Assembly (NCBI RefSeq): GCF_028389875.1
Contig: NC_084664.1
Location: forward strand, 38,946,323-39,010,322
DNA: 64,000 nt
Direction of reading: 5' to 3'
DNA from: Rhea pennata
Lineage: Eukaryota; Chordata; Aves; Rheiformes; Rheidae
Shown here: piece after piece, positions 13,140-26,800 of the stretch
Layout: each line of letters starts with the position of its first letter
How positions within the stretch are numbered: the stretch's first letter is position 1
Made by a program: the position numbers and the translations under genes
Notes under the pieces: model-generated
What the model saw: only the letters and a program-made list of their open reading frames with translations
The model's database searches: none
Told to the model about the DNA's origin: nothing

Positions 13140-13172
13140 TTACATGTTAGAACGAGTCAGCCAGGGAAATTC
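13140..13172 (-). CDS. HACL1: HACL1 coding exon 17 with peroxisome signal and stop
   Basis: 33 bases encoding [10 protein letters not shown] and a TAA stop. The final SNM is the non-canonical type-1 peroxisome-targeting tripeptide known for HACL1. Acceptor TTTCTAG. Confidence 0.94.
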   Translation of the reverse strand, partial: EFPWLTRSNM

Positions 13173-16100
13173 CTAGAAACAAAAGAACAAAACTAAAACA
13201 AACGAACAGCAACAACAACAAAGTCAGAACAGACAAAGACTGGAAAAATGGGATACAAATATGCATTAACTACCAGATGGAATCTGCAGGAAATAAAAGA
13301 CTGTTCACAAAAATGTTCTTTGTCTTATTTGGTCCATCAGGAAAAGAACAACTGTCAACTCTGGTAATGGTCATTAAAGACACTATGCATTAATAAGGGC
13401 TAGTGGAAAAACTAAAAGAAAAACATGTGGTGTTACACTAGTAAAGGCACTGGTTCTCCTATCTTCCCATATTTGCAGAGAAAATTTTGCCTTACAATCA
13501 TCTCTGACTTCTCAGTAGTTTTAGTGATGCTTCAGGAGGATTTAACAGGCTTGCCTACATGAAGCTTGCGAAAAAGCAAAGTAAAACAGATACATACCTG
13601 TTTCTTTCTCTCGGACTGTGGATCAATCATTACATTTATAAGAGAAGGTGTTTGCTTGTCAGCCACACTTGCTTTCAGAGCATTCTGCAGTTCTTCTGGT
13701 GTTTTAACAAAGTATCCTTTACCTCCAAAGGCAGACATAATTTGCTCATAGTGCGAATTTGGCAGGAGAGAAACAGGCGGTACACTGTAACAAAATGGAG
13801 AACTCTGACTAATGGCATTGAAGAACTGCCAGGATGACCAATTCTAATTATTTCAGCACTGATTTGAAAGCATGAGATGATTCTTGTGCTGGCCTGATAA
13901 AGTCTTCTGCGTTGGGAAAACTTTGTTTCCCATACTGCTTAAGCTATGTTTATAGCATTACAGATTTACTGCACTATTGACTTTCATGTTCTGTAGATAC
14001 TCTTGAGCAGGGCTTTAGCCAAGCTGTCTTCATACACAGATCTTGCCACCAAAAGCGGAAGCTCATTGTAAAATGACAACATAAGCCAAGTAATTTTTAG
14101 GTTATCATCATTGTGGAGTTTAGCTCACCATGTACCCTGAACTGTGGGGCCTGTAGTGCTGCAGGAACCTGACAAAACTAGTTGAGTCATCTCTCTGCTA
14201 TACTGCTGTGCAAACAATAACCTGTAAATAGGTTGGTTGCCTTTGGTAACTACTTCTCATTTATATGAACTTATTTGAGGATTAAGTTCACTTCATGACA
14301 AATCTTAATCTGGATCAGGAAACATTAACAGTACACAGAATGATCAGTTTGGTTACTTCTTCCTTAATTAACAGAACATACTTTGAAGACACTCACCATG
14401 TTGCAGGCTCTCCAAACTTTAATATTTCCTTCCAGGCATCTGTATCCAAACCAGTGTAAATCCCATTGTTGTTCACTACAATAATCAGGACTGGCAAGTT
14501 GTATCTACAAAAAAGAGACATTTGAAAGAGTTAAGATACTTGCACCTTTCTGTAAGGTGTTATAAAGGTTTACTTCTCATTAAAAATATAATAAAAAAAC
14601 ATGACTTTAAAAAGTCACTTCCACATGAAACATGATGGAAATGTGAAACACTGGTAATACATTACGTCAGAACAGTAGATAGAGGAAAAATCACAGAATC
14701 GTAGAATGGCTGAAATTGGAAGGGGCCTTTAGAGACTACTAAGTACAAACTCTCTTCTCAAGCATGGTCACCTGCAGCAGGCCTCCCAGAGCCATGTCTG
14801 ACAGCTTTTAATCATCTCCAAGGAATAGACCTTGTCTCCACACCCTATCTGTACAATTTGTTTCAGTGCTCAGTCACCCTCACAGTAACAAAGTTTTTCC
14901 TTAGATCTAGACGAAACTTCCCATGTTTCAGTTTGTGCTCCTTGCCTCTTGTCTTATCACTGGGCTCCATCAAGAAGTGTCTAGCTTGGACTTCTTCACA
15001 ATCTCCCTTGAGATAATACACACTGATAAGATCCTCCCTCCTTCTCTTCTGCAGGCTGAACAGTCTCAGCTTTCTCAGCCTTTCCTCATATGAGAGATGC
15101 TCCAGTCCCTCAGTCATCTCAGTAGCCCTTCGCTGGGCTCACTCCAGTATCTCCATTTCTCTCTTGCACTGGGAACTGAGCACTAGACTTGGTATTCTAG
15201 ACATGGCCTCACCAGGGCTCAGGAGAGGGGGAGGATCACCTCCCTCAACCTGTTGGCAATGTTCTTCCTAATGCACCCCAGGATACCATTGGCCTTCTTG
15301 GCCATATGGGCACATTGCTGGCTCATGGTCAACTTGTCTACCAAGACCTCAAAGCTGCATTCCAGCAGGTCAGCCCTCAGCCTGTACTAGTGCATGGGGT
15401 TATTCCTCCCCAGATGAAGGACCCTGCGCTTGCCTGTGTTGAACCTCATGAGGTTCCTCTCTGCCCAACTGTCCAGCCTGTCGAGGTCCCTCTGAATAGC
15501 AGCACAGCCCTCTGGTGTATCAGTCACTCCTCCAGTTTTGGATCATCTGTAAATTTGCCAAGGAGGCACTCTGTCCCTTCACCCAGGTGACTGATGAATA
15601 AATTGAACAAGTTGGGACCCAGTATTGACCCCTGGGGGACACCACTATGTTCTTGCCACCAACTAGACTCTGCTCCACTGAACACAACCCACTGAGTGCT
15701 GCTTTTCAGCCAGTTTTCAATTAATCTCACTGTCTGCTTATCCAGCCTGCACTTGATCAGCTTGTATATGAGAATGGTATGAGAGACAGTGTCAAAAGCC
15801 TTACTGTCAAAAGTCTTACTGCTGTCCCTCATTTACCCAGTCAATCATTCCATCATAGAAGGCTATCAGGTTGATGAAGCATGATTTCCCCTTTGCGAAT
15901 CCATGCTAACTACTCCTGATCATCTCCTTGCCCTTCATGTGCTTAGAGACAGCGTCCAGGACGAGCTGCTCCATCACTTTCCTAGGGATCGAAGTAAGGC
16001 TAACTGGCCCGTAGTTCCCTGGGTCCTGCTTCTCGACCTTTTTGAAGACCGGAGTGACATTTGCTTTCTTCCAGTCCTCAGGCATGTCTCCTGATCACCA

Positions 16101-19100
16101 TAATCTTTCCAACACGATGGAGAGCTGCCATTTCCCTCAGCACTTGTGGCTGTACTCTCAGGCACCATGTATGTCCAGTTTGCTTAAGTGATCTTTAACT
16201 TGATCCTCTGCCACCAGCAGAGTGTCTTCCTTTCTCTAGACTTTCTCCCTGGTATGCAGGGTCTTGGATTCCTGATGGCTGGACTCAGGTTAAAGAGTAA
16301 GGCAAAGAGGCATTCAATACCTCAGCCTTCCCTGAGTCTTTTCACCATGGCCCTTGCACCATTCAGCAGCAGACCCATACTTCCCCTAGTCTTCCTTTTC
16401 CCCTAGTCTTTCTTTTGCTACTGATGTATTTATAGAAGTCCTTGTTGTCCTTGACATCTCTCGAAAGATTAAACTCCAGATGGGCTTTGGCCCATCCTAG
16501 CCCCATCCCTGCATACTCAGATAATATTCCTATATTCCTCTCAGGTTATCTGTCTCTGCTTCCACCTTTTGGATACCTCACTTTTAGTGTCTCAGTTTTG
16601 CCAGGAGGCTCCTTGCTCATCCATGCAGGTCTCCTGCCCCCTTTGCTCAATTTCCTGCTCATTGTGATGGGCTATTCTCGAGTTTGGAGGAAACAATCCT
16701 TTAATATCAACTAACTATGCGTAAATTATTATGACTATGTGTAAAATGACTACATGTACGTTTTGGCTTGTTTTCCATGAGGTTTTTAAAGAACACCCTG
16801 TCTAGCAACAGTCTCTCTGGTCTTCCAGTTAACTTGATTATGGCAATAAACAAAGAAGGTTTTCTCAAACAAAACCCAACTACCTGCAAATAGTTTCCAA
16901 TTCCATGCCAGAAAATCCAAAAGCACTATCTCCTTCTATGCAGACTACTCGTTTCTCAGGTGTTCTATCTTTAGCCACCATTGCAGCGGCTATAGCAAAA
17001 CCCAGCCCGACTCCCATTGTTCCAAACGTACCTGCATCCAGTCTGGAAGAGAAAACATAGAATTGCTATTCCTTTAAGTAAAGAAAAAAAACTATACAGT
17101 TCAATCAATCCATGATGACTTATCTTTAAGAATTCATCACATACAAACACCAATTCATAAAAAAACTGGTATAAAGAGATATCAAATGTACATATGATTA
17201 TTATTATAGTATTTGCTCCTTCCCTATAAAGGCTGCGTTTTCAGTCAAACATTCGATCAACATTGCAGATGTTTTAATTGAGATACACATACTTGAACTC
17301 TAATTAAAATAAAAGCATTATTAGCAGGAACTCTATTACACAAGTAATACTACAATAAAGAAAGAAGTATTCTAGTGTGCTTTTAGCCTGCATAGTAACA
17401 GTATTTCAACCACATTCAATTACTGTAGAGATAGGCAGACTACATGAAATCCTTCTGTATTTAATTTTCTGAAAATTTAACTAGAAGTCTGAAAGCCATC
17501 AGTTAAATTACACTATTCAAACTCTAGTCTTCTGTTCGAATTTTGAAATCAAATTGCAAGCTGTAATTAAGTTAAATCATTTCAGTCAGAAGCACATAAT
17601 GGATACAAAAGTACATAAAGAACAAGATTATTCTAGGGTTAACTTTTCAAATTTGCTTTCATATATACACATATATACACAATGCTATCTGAAAAGACAA
17701 TCATTAATGTCAGTGTTCTTATTTAAAAAAGGAAAAAAGAGAAAACTCTTCTCCAAACTTCACTGGAAATAAGTTTTATTCTTCACAAAAAAATTTTAGG
17801 TTTATTTACGACAGTAAATGTTACTTTCATAAGAAGGCTCTAAGCTTCACAGTCAGATCAGAAGTTTCGCCTCAGCTGAAAGAACTTGCTTTTTTCCCCA
17901 GTCAAGAAACAGCACTTAGCTACTCCTACTTATAATCATTCTTTGTGGTCTAGCTTTAATACAGCAACATACCAGCACTTCTAAATTTGGGTGCCTACAT
18001 TTTAGGCATGCAAGTCCTCAGTATAAAATCTAATTTTCAGAAGGAGTTGATTCATCTCCAGTTCTCCCTATACAGGTGTTACATTTCAAATAAAAATGTT
18101 GATTTCACAGTAAGACTCCAAAAAATTCTTTTTCTCATTTTTACTTGTATTTACCATTCACTTTGAGCACAAACATCTAGATTAGAGAATTCAATATGAT
18201 ATTGGACATTAGTATAAAGTGGACAACTTGACTTAATCCTTCCCTCTACTAAAGGGCCAACAACATACAGAACATTTATTTTATTTAAATTCTTTAAAAA
18301 GAATTAAAAATAATTACAAAGAAGTACCACTGTACTTCTTGGATACGTAAAAACATTCTACATACAAATCTAGCCCACTGGGTCAGCACAACAAAGAAAA
18401 TATCTCACCTTTGACGAGGATGATAGTTCGGAAGCATAGTGCGTCCAATGTCCATGGTGTTTGCTCCCTCACTTACCAAAATGCAGTCCCTGGGTATCAG
18501 CTCTCTGATGTGATAGAAGACAGTATAATAATTCATAGGCAGCGATTTCTGTAGTTCTAATTCCTTAAAAATAAGAAATATTACTAACTCCTGTGCACAT
18601 AATTTAAGATAAGGTATAGAATTGAGCTATGTAAACAATACTACAGAAATTAAAATGCACTCTCCTAACTAAGGTTGAAGAATTGGCCTACTATGCACTA
18701 CATCAATGTTTGAAGCCAGTAAGGTCAATCTTATTGTACCTATCTATTTTTCAGTATTTATCAGAGGCTTGCTTGTGTCAGCAATCAGCTCCCTTGGCTT
18801 GCCTATTATCAACAGGAATCTACTGTTGATATCTCAGCTTAACTGAGATGGGCAGGGCATGAACTTATTCAAACATTGGTTTGAATGTTAATTATCCTAA
18901 GTGAGTTGTCGCTTGCGTACTGGGAGGTAATTCAGAAAGCATCATCTCCTAGGACAAATCTATTTTAGATTTCAATCTTGCAAACACACATCTGAGCTTG
19001 CAGAATTTGAGTTAACTTGTTTATACAAATTAAGCATTTGCTAACTCTGTGTGGGATTTTGGCCTTAACAGCTATTTACTTTTAATACAGATTATACTTC

Positions 19101-22100
19101 CACTCAGACTACATGCCTATTGCTCACGAGTCAGTGACTGTAGCATAGCAGCTCTGGATGTGGTCTTCTACTACAGGTTCCGTGAACCCAGTCCCAAGCT
19201 TCCACAGAGTACACACTTAGACAAAGCACAGAATATAGATATAATCTATACCAGAATGGTATAGAATTTACAAGTCTGGGTGACACGAATGTTCTAAGTA
19301 AGTAAAGAATTTGGAAACAGACCAGCGCTGAAGTTGACTAAATGTTAATATCTGTTAAGGGGAAAAAAACTTCCTCTTGTTTCTTTAATGTAACACTACC
19401 TTTGATTTTTCTTCATTGTTCATTATTTTCTCTCTTAGTCTCTTCCACCACTGTGAACTAGAAGGATATTTCCATGGTCTTTTGCTGAATTCTTCTAAAA
19501 GCTAGAAAGCATTAAAATATTGCATGTTGTTTCAACATATCTAAAAACATCAAGAGCACCAAGAAAGATCCCAGCCAAATAACAGTAACACCAAACAATC
19601 TTTAACATTTAATCTGGGACTATATTGGATGCACAGCATGATTAAGCTGCCCGAAAAGTGTCTTTCCTTGAAGAGTTTTTTTTTGTTTGTTTTTTGAAGT
19701 TGGTAACTTTCTTTATGTAAGTCAGAGAAAACCAAGGTCAAAACAGGAGGGCACCTGACATTACATTACCTGCTTAGTCACGGTGTTTATGTCACCTAAT
19801 AAACTTGCAGCTGGCTTCACATTATTCCCCAGCTCTTCTGCACAAATATCAATCTATATTTCAAAAAGACAGACCACCATTAACTCGGATATTAAAAGGA
19901 ATTTTTTTTCAGTTCAAGTAGTTACAAACACTTTCTAATAATGCCTTATGCTTTATTTTGGCTGCATAGATAACTTCCTCTGCTTTTCACTGAAGTGTCA
20001 TCAAGAAATACTTTATTCAACGTAAAAAACCCCCCTATGTTATATATTCATTTTAGTTAAAGTTAATGTATATTCTTAAAACTGACTACCTGCTTCCTTT
20101 GTGCTGTTACACACAGCATAGAGTAATATTAGATCAACAAGGAGAAGGAAGTAGTGAGTTTTAGTGACATTTGTATGAGAAATAAAAGCCTAGGTCTGGG
20201 TATACTTTGAGAGACTATGCAAAATAGTTATTTTCTTATTGAGAAAAATTTGTGAATGTTATTTGATGGTAAGAATTTGACTTACATGAAAAAAATAGAA
20301 AGCAGATGGTGAGCAATGAGGGAACTTCTCAATTTTCCTTATCACTGACTTGAGACCTCTAACGTTATGTGAAATTCTATTTTATGGTTGGGTCTCACAG
20401 ACTGTGAACTGAATTAGTATTTTAATACTAACGCATGATACAGAGTTAGTATTAAATTGGAGGAATTCTCATTTAAAAATTTATGTTATTCTTCTGGAAT
20501 ATATGTGAAGTTTGGAAGCTGACACTAAGTTCACTGAAAACAGGCCAGTCAGCACACTGAATCTACTATTGTTCTTGGATCATAGACTCTGAGGGAGGAA
20601 TTTTAAAGATAATCAATTTAACAACTTGTCCTTCTAAGAGCTGGCAGATTGCCAAATACATTAATTAGTCAAACAGACTTTCTTTCTCTCTTCCCATTAA
20701 TATTAATAAGACTCTTATAAGAATGACTGACTCTGGATCTGAAGGTTATTTTATTTCAGGAAGTCCAGCTGAGAGAACAGTAAAACAGTATAAAGGCTTT
20801 CACAACTTCAAGAAAATCTGATCAATGGAACTCCAGCACTCTACAGAGAACATACATATCACAAATCTAATCCTGTATTAGTTAACTACACAGAATATCT
20901 GCCCTCCTCATTATAGCAGCATCAAGTCCTTGATAGCTGGAACAATTCTGTAAACATTTTCAGAAAAAGTAAAGTAGTAAAACAAACAAAAAGAAGAATT
21001 CAGAATGATTTCTTCAGAACTACTGTAACTATATACATTGTATTGCACTGTCCATATGCACACACGATTTCTACCTGAAACAGCAGATACTAAAATCACT
21101 AATTATTCTAGGCAATGCTAGAACACAAAGGACTTCCTTCAAGAGATGGTGGTTTTCCTACTTACCTGAACAACCTTTACATCCTGTCGAAACCTTGGTG
21201 GAAGGCCAAAGTGCAAAATCCAGTTCAACCTGGCACCAAGTAATATGATTACATCAGCATGCTGTAATGCCCTAATAAAGGGAAATAAGAGAATCAGATG
21301 AGCAGAAAATATTGTTAAATTTAATAGTTTTTCAGAATTAGAAGTAATCTTAATTGTCACAGCAAATGCAAAAGGAATATACAAATAATTCTTTCTTCCT
21401 CTGAGCTGTTTGCTTAGCTCCAACAACCCAAATTCTTTCATATCAGTCATTCATCAAGCCATTCTTGAATTCTGGAGGTCTAGAAAATAATTTTTTACTA
21501 TTTTACTAATGTACTGTGTTTAGGAAAGGATCCATTACTCCAGAAGAATAACAAGATGCTATAAAGATGCTTAAGTTAAAGACTCACGACTGAAACACTG
21601 GCAAGATTAAAGATTGTCTTGGACCTCTCAGTTTAGCTCCTGTTAATTTAGCTTCCAGCTGGGTACACAATATTTAGTATATTCTTTCATTCTTCATTTC
21701 TTCTTAATGACATGCTTACCAGTGATAAAGCTATGATGCTCAACAATGTTTTAACCTCTAAGTACACAAATGCTCCATCTGCAAGGGGATTTCGCACATA
21801 CTCATACCTATGGGGGCTCTTAAGAAGTTCATTCACATTAATTTTCCCATAAGCCAGAAACAGGCTCTTATAAACATCATTTTAAACAAATCCTTCAATG
21901 TAGTTTGAGGTGTCTTCTTTTCCTTTTTAAATGGATTGCCATTAAAGGACAGTACATTGCCAGCACCACAGGGATAAGGGAGCAGGTGGCCTAACTTGAA
22001 GTACAGTGCTGCATTTTATGCTTCCATTTATGGTATTAAAAGAAAAAGCTAACAGTTTGTCTAATACACTAAGTTAAATATTTAATATAAACTGTTTATC

Positions 22101-23776
22101 GGTAGTATTCCATGTTATGAAATGCCCAGTAACAATGTTGATACATCTACTTGCCATAGGTTTCATAGTTTTATAATATTATCTCTCAGACAAAATATCT
22201 TCCTGGCCAGCACTCTAAGCAATGTCAGAAGTAATCCACTTGTATTTGTTGTCTCTTTCCATGCAACATCTTCAGTGCTCTAAATTGAGCTGTAAAATGC
22301 AGCTGAAACAACTTTTTGCTGTATGTGTTTTGTCTTCCCTGGTATTTGTAAAACACCACAATTCCTAGTTTTTTCCCAGATGTTAGAATTAAAAGCCTCG
22401 CTTTATATTTACATGGATCTTGCCGCAGCTACGCAGTTTGGATGGTTATCAGGAACTACTCCTTTTGCCATTGGTGTAGGCAAAAAAGGCAGCCCACAAA
22501 GGTCCACCAACTTTCTGATATTGTTTTCAGCACACGAATAAGCAGCACCTGAACGGAACAAAATAGACTGTTTAATATTAACTCAAACTATGATCTCCTG
22601 TAATTCATGTTTCAACATGGCAGTTACATATTTGCATCACTTCAGTACGTGAACAGTCTTAGTGATTTTTAAACACTCATATATTTGAAAATACAAGCAT
22701 GGCTAAGAGCATTACTGGACTAAGGCCTAAAACAAGAAAAAAATATGATCCCAGAAACCTAGTGCACCCACTTAAATTTCAGTTAGCCTAAGTGACTACA
22801 TTACTGGCAAACAGAGTACTACTTCCTGTTATGAACTGCCTACCAACTTTTATTCTGGAGAACTCAAAATATAGTATGCTAAATATTAAATATTTAAGTT
22901 CAAATTTCTGACATTTCTGACAGAAGGTATTTCAAGACTTCAGCTGAAATTATCTAGTCATTTCTAAGAGGCAGGATAGGGAAAAATATAATGTTTTGCT
23001 CATTTTAAATGACAGGTTTTTTTGGTGAAGTTCTGTTCTGGAGCAGAAGGTTATCTGGTAGTAACAAGAGAGGGCCTTTGCTTCACATACTTTTCTGCTT
23101 GTCCTCTGCATGACATTGTATTGCATGCTCCATGACAATCTGCCCAAACTGGTCTAATTATGAGTCCTTAATGAAAAAAAAAGAAGGTTCAGAGAAGAGC
23201 TGGTGAAGATAATATGTTTATGTATACATTTACCCTGATGCTATCTTCAGTACAAGGCAGGTGAATTAAAGTTGCCCAGAAATTCTAGAGTAAGTGACAG
23301 GCCTCTGTGCAATGAGTCTTGAACTCTGAAAAATAAACTTCTGTTTCTTTCAAAAACCATCTGGCAACAAAATATGGTGGAAAGTATATGTACTTTTGTT
23401 AAGTAGATTTAAAGAAAATACATTTCTTAGTTGCTAGCACCAGCAAATCTATTTTTGTATTTTTGAGTTTTCTACCTTTCCATATCACAGAATACTCTTT
23501 TGTTCATGTATAAAAAGCCAGAGAGGAAAAAAACCCCTCCTGATCTGCTTTCTACCTAATCAAGGATAAGATCCATGTTATCACAAACATTTCACTCTGT
23601 TAAATGCAGAATTTCCCTCTTCAAGATACACATCCTTCCATTTCCCTTCCACTTATTCATAATCAGTCAGGTCTGCAGGACAATGGCCTGACTGAAGTTG
23701 TTTATTTTAATTCTGTTCCTAGTGAACCTTTCTCTCTAACAGAAAAGGCATAGTAACTACCATTCCTCAAGAAAGG

Positions 23777-23808
<32 letters not shown>

Positions 23809-26800
23809 GAACCACAGAAAGAATAATTATCTTTCATCTTTAGGAACACCTCCTTCAGGAATAAAATGCACTGACAGAATACAATCTCAAATTCATAAAA
23901 TAACAGTAACAGCATCAATCCCTGCTGTGTGGCTTCACATCCTCCTCTATTGGTGGTCTGGCACTTTTAGTAAGTCCACGTGGTAAAGTGATGTTTGATT
24001 AGACAATTTGATTCTTGCTATAGGTGCCAGAAAGCATTAGACAGATAAAACACAGACAATATCGCTTCCATATTTTGAAAGAATTTGTTTGGAATTTTGG
24101 AAGTGATCTGTGGAAACCTGCTCTATGCTTAAAGACAAGGGTTATGTGATTTCTTCTATTAACACACACATTCAATCAACAGACTTTTCTCTTAGTCTAG
24201 ACAAAAAAAGCAACATTTATGCAGGAGATAAAAATATTCTAGAAATAGAGTACATTTTAACACCAAGTTTTAAAGAAGCTGTTTTATAGAAAGTGAAAAG
24301 GAGATGGCTAATGTTTATGGGGAAAAGAAACCACTTTGGTGATTGTTCTTGTCCCACATCCGTACAGTTCAATGCTACATCAAGGTACGCTACCTTTGCC
24401 AATGATTAACAGAGGCTGCTCAGAATGAGCAATGATAGACACTGCTTTGGATACAGCAGATTGCTCAGCCATGCTGATGGGAGGTGGAAGGCAGCATTCT
24501 ACGTACCTGGAAGTCGAGAAAAATAGAAGAGGCTTTTTAAAAATGAGAAACATCAAAAGATAAAACCTGTCCTTTAGCATACAACTAGACAGTTGTTTCA
24601 CACAATGTTATTCACAGCATTTATCAGAACAGGGTTTATTTTTTAAAACAGACTCCAAGTTCATCTTTTATTCTCTCTAATGTTACAAGTAGACTTGTCT
24701 CAGAAATTAGAGTGGCATCATTGCATTAGCATCACAGTATTTCATTCGTTTTTGCACATTTCATTACAAACTATAACCTACATGACATGTTATGATGGAA
24801 AGTTACATCTAAAGGCTGGATTTCAAGTACTATCACTTCAGCCTTATGTCAGATAATTTAATCTCTTGTTCTTGCTTAACAGTAAAAGAAAATTCAGAAG
24901 TAACTTAAAACTAAAATTTCTTTTATTCAACAACTTGAAAAATAATGGATATAACCTGCACGTACTTGACAGAGCTCTTATTCACCTGAAGACTTACAAA
25001 ATCCCCAGGTATGTCAATATAGCAGGACCCTGGACGACCATATATGCTGGTCCTTACGGCCTAGAAAACAAACGACCACAGTTTTAACTATTGTTTGGAA
25101 GGATGTTAATAAAATGTTTATACTTAAAAAAAACAAAGAAAACTCTTCAGTTTGTAGTGAAGGAACACTGTTTCATCTTGCTGATCCACCACTGGGAAAA
25201 ATCCCATGAACTAGTTTATATCAACAAATTTAAGCTTTGATGGCCATTTACATTTCCCCTTATAGGCAGCTGAAGTATTCCAGTGGATGCACAGTATTAG
25301 ACTATAAATTCTTTCCTTATTGCATTATCAGCTGTTGTATCTGGAATTACTAAATCAAACTTTTCATGCTGAATTTCTATCTTCTATTCTGCCTCCATCT
25401 TCTATTACTTCTGATTTCAGCCCTTCTATTATAGGTAGATAATAGATAACTCTGCTTAAGTTGCACTTTTGGATCAGCATTGCTGGATGCAGAATTTAGG
25501 CTGATATGGCTGAAGTGTAGCCATAGCAGAAGTATGAGTCTTTTATAACGCTTCCTGGAGAGACCTGATGACAGTGTTTCTTTTTTTCCACTCTGTCTCA
25601 AAAAAAAACCAAATGCACCAACATTCTCCACTCCTTCCACCCCACTAAACTGCCTATAAAAACTGTCACATAACGAGAGCACAGAATAGAACTTCATAGG
25701 TAAAAGAGCTGAAGTTCATGATAAAGCATTCCTCCTTCTTGCACCTCTCCGAAGAGCATTTTTTTAAAAAATCTCTCCAGCTTTTATTGAAGCTAACAGA
25801 AAAATGCTGCAGTTAAAAGTAAGACAGGACCAAAATCTACTTCTAACCTGTTCCATAACACAACTCACAGGAAACATCTTGCTGGCTGTTAGATTTACTC
25901 AATCAGCTATCATCTACTAACATCTACAGGATCAAACTGGTTACAGCAACAGCTATAGGAAGGGGGGGGGGAACAAAAAAACCCCATCACAAAACACACA
26001 CACAAAGGAAGACAACTACTTGGTGTTCTGTTGCTTATTTTTCATACCTTTTCAATAACAGCAGGAATAATTTCTAGGCTGCTTGGACGGACAGTTAATT
26101 TGTTGTACAGCCTACCAGCTTCAACCTAAAATGAATAAATGCATATAACCAGTATATTGTTTTATTAAACGGTTTTGCTCATTTCTGTCTCACTTCAGCA
26201 TGAAGAAAACAAAAAGATTGCCATACAAGAAGTGGGCAAAATGCAGTTCCTCAGCTGGTAGAAACTGTCAAAGCTGTACTCAATGGAATAAGTGCTTTAA
26301 GTACTTTTTTCATAAAGGGGTGTTTATTTTCTTGGAAAGATTACTTTGCTTTTTTCTACCTCAGAACAGACAGGCAACATCAATTTATACCAGCTGAGAA
26401 CCTAAAATAAAGTATGAATTCTAGCATGACTCTGCGCAGACAAATATGTTCCAAATAATTGGTTGCATTACACAGCTTCAATTTTAAACCAGTAGATGGA
26501 GCATATCAGCAGTATTGTAAGCGCTGTTTGGAAATGTTAGCGTGGAGATTGTTGTTCCTACTAACAAACAAACATCACTAATTATTTACCTGAAATTTTT
26601 CTGAAGAAAACTATATGTCTGTGTACCTGTGGGAATTCTTGGAAAGCTCCCATAGTTTCCTGATTCCTGTCAGAAGAGCCTCCAATAACAATCAAAGGCC
26701 TAGAAAAGCATTAAAAAAATATATACATTTAATTGCAATAATTTCTCCCCTACATCTGTAAACTCTTACTTAAAACGTACTGCTTATAGACTCTTAGGAT

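Noticed and set aside
15306-16714. Plus-strand frames of 63-94 codons
   Set aside because: Antisense of the minus-strand CR1 element.
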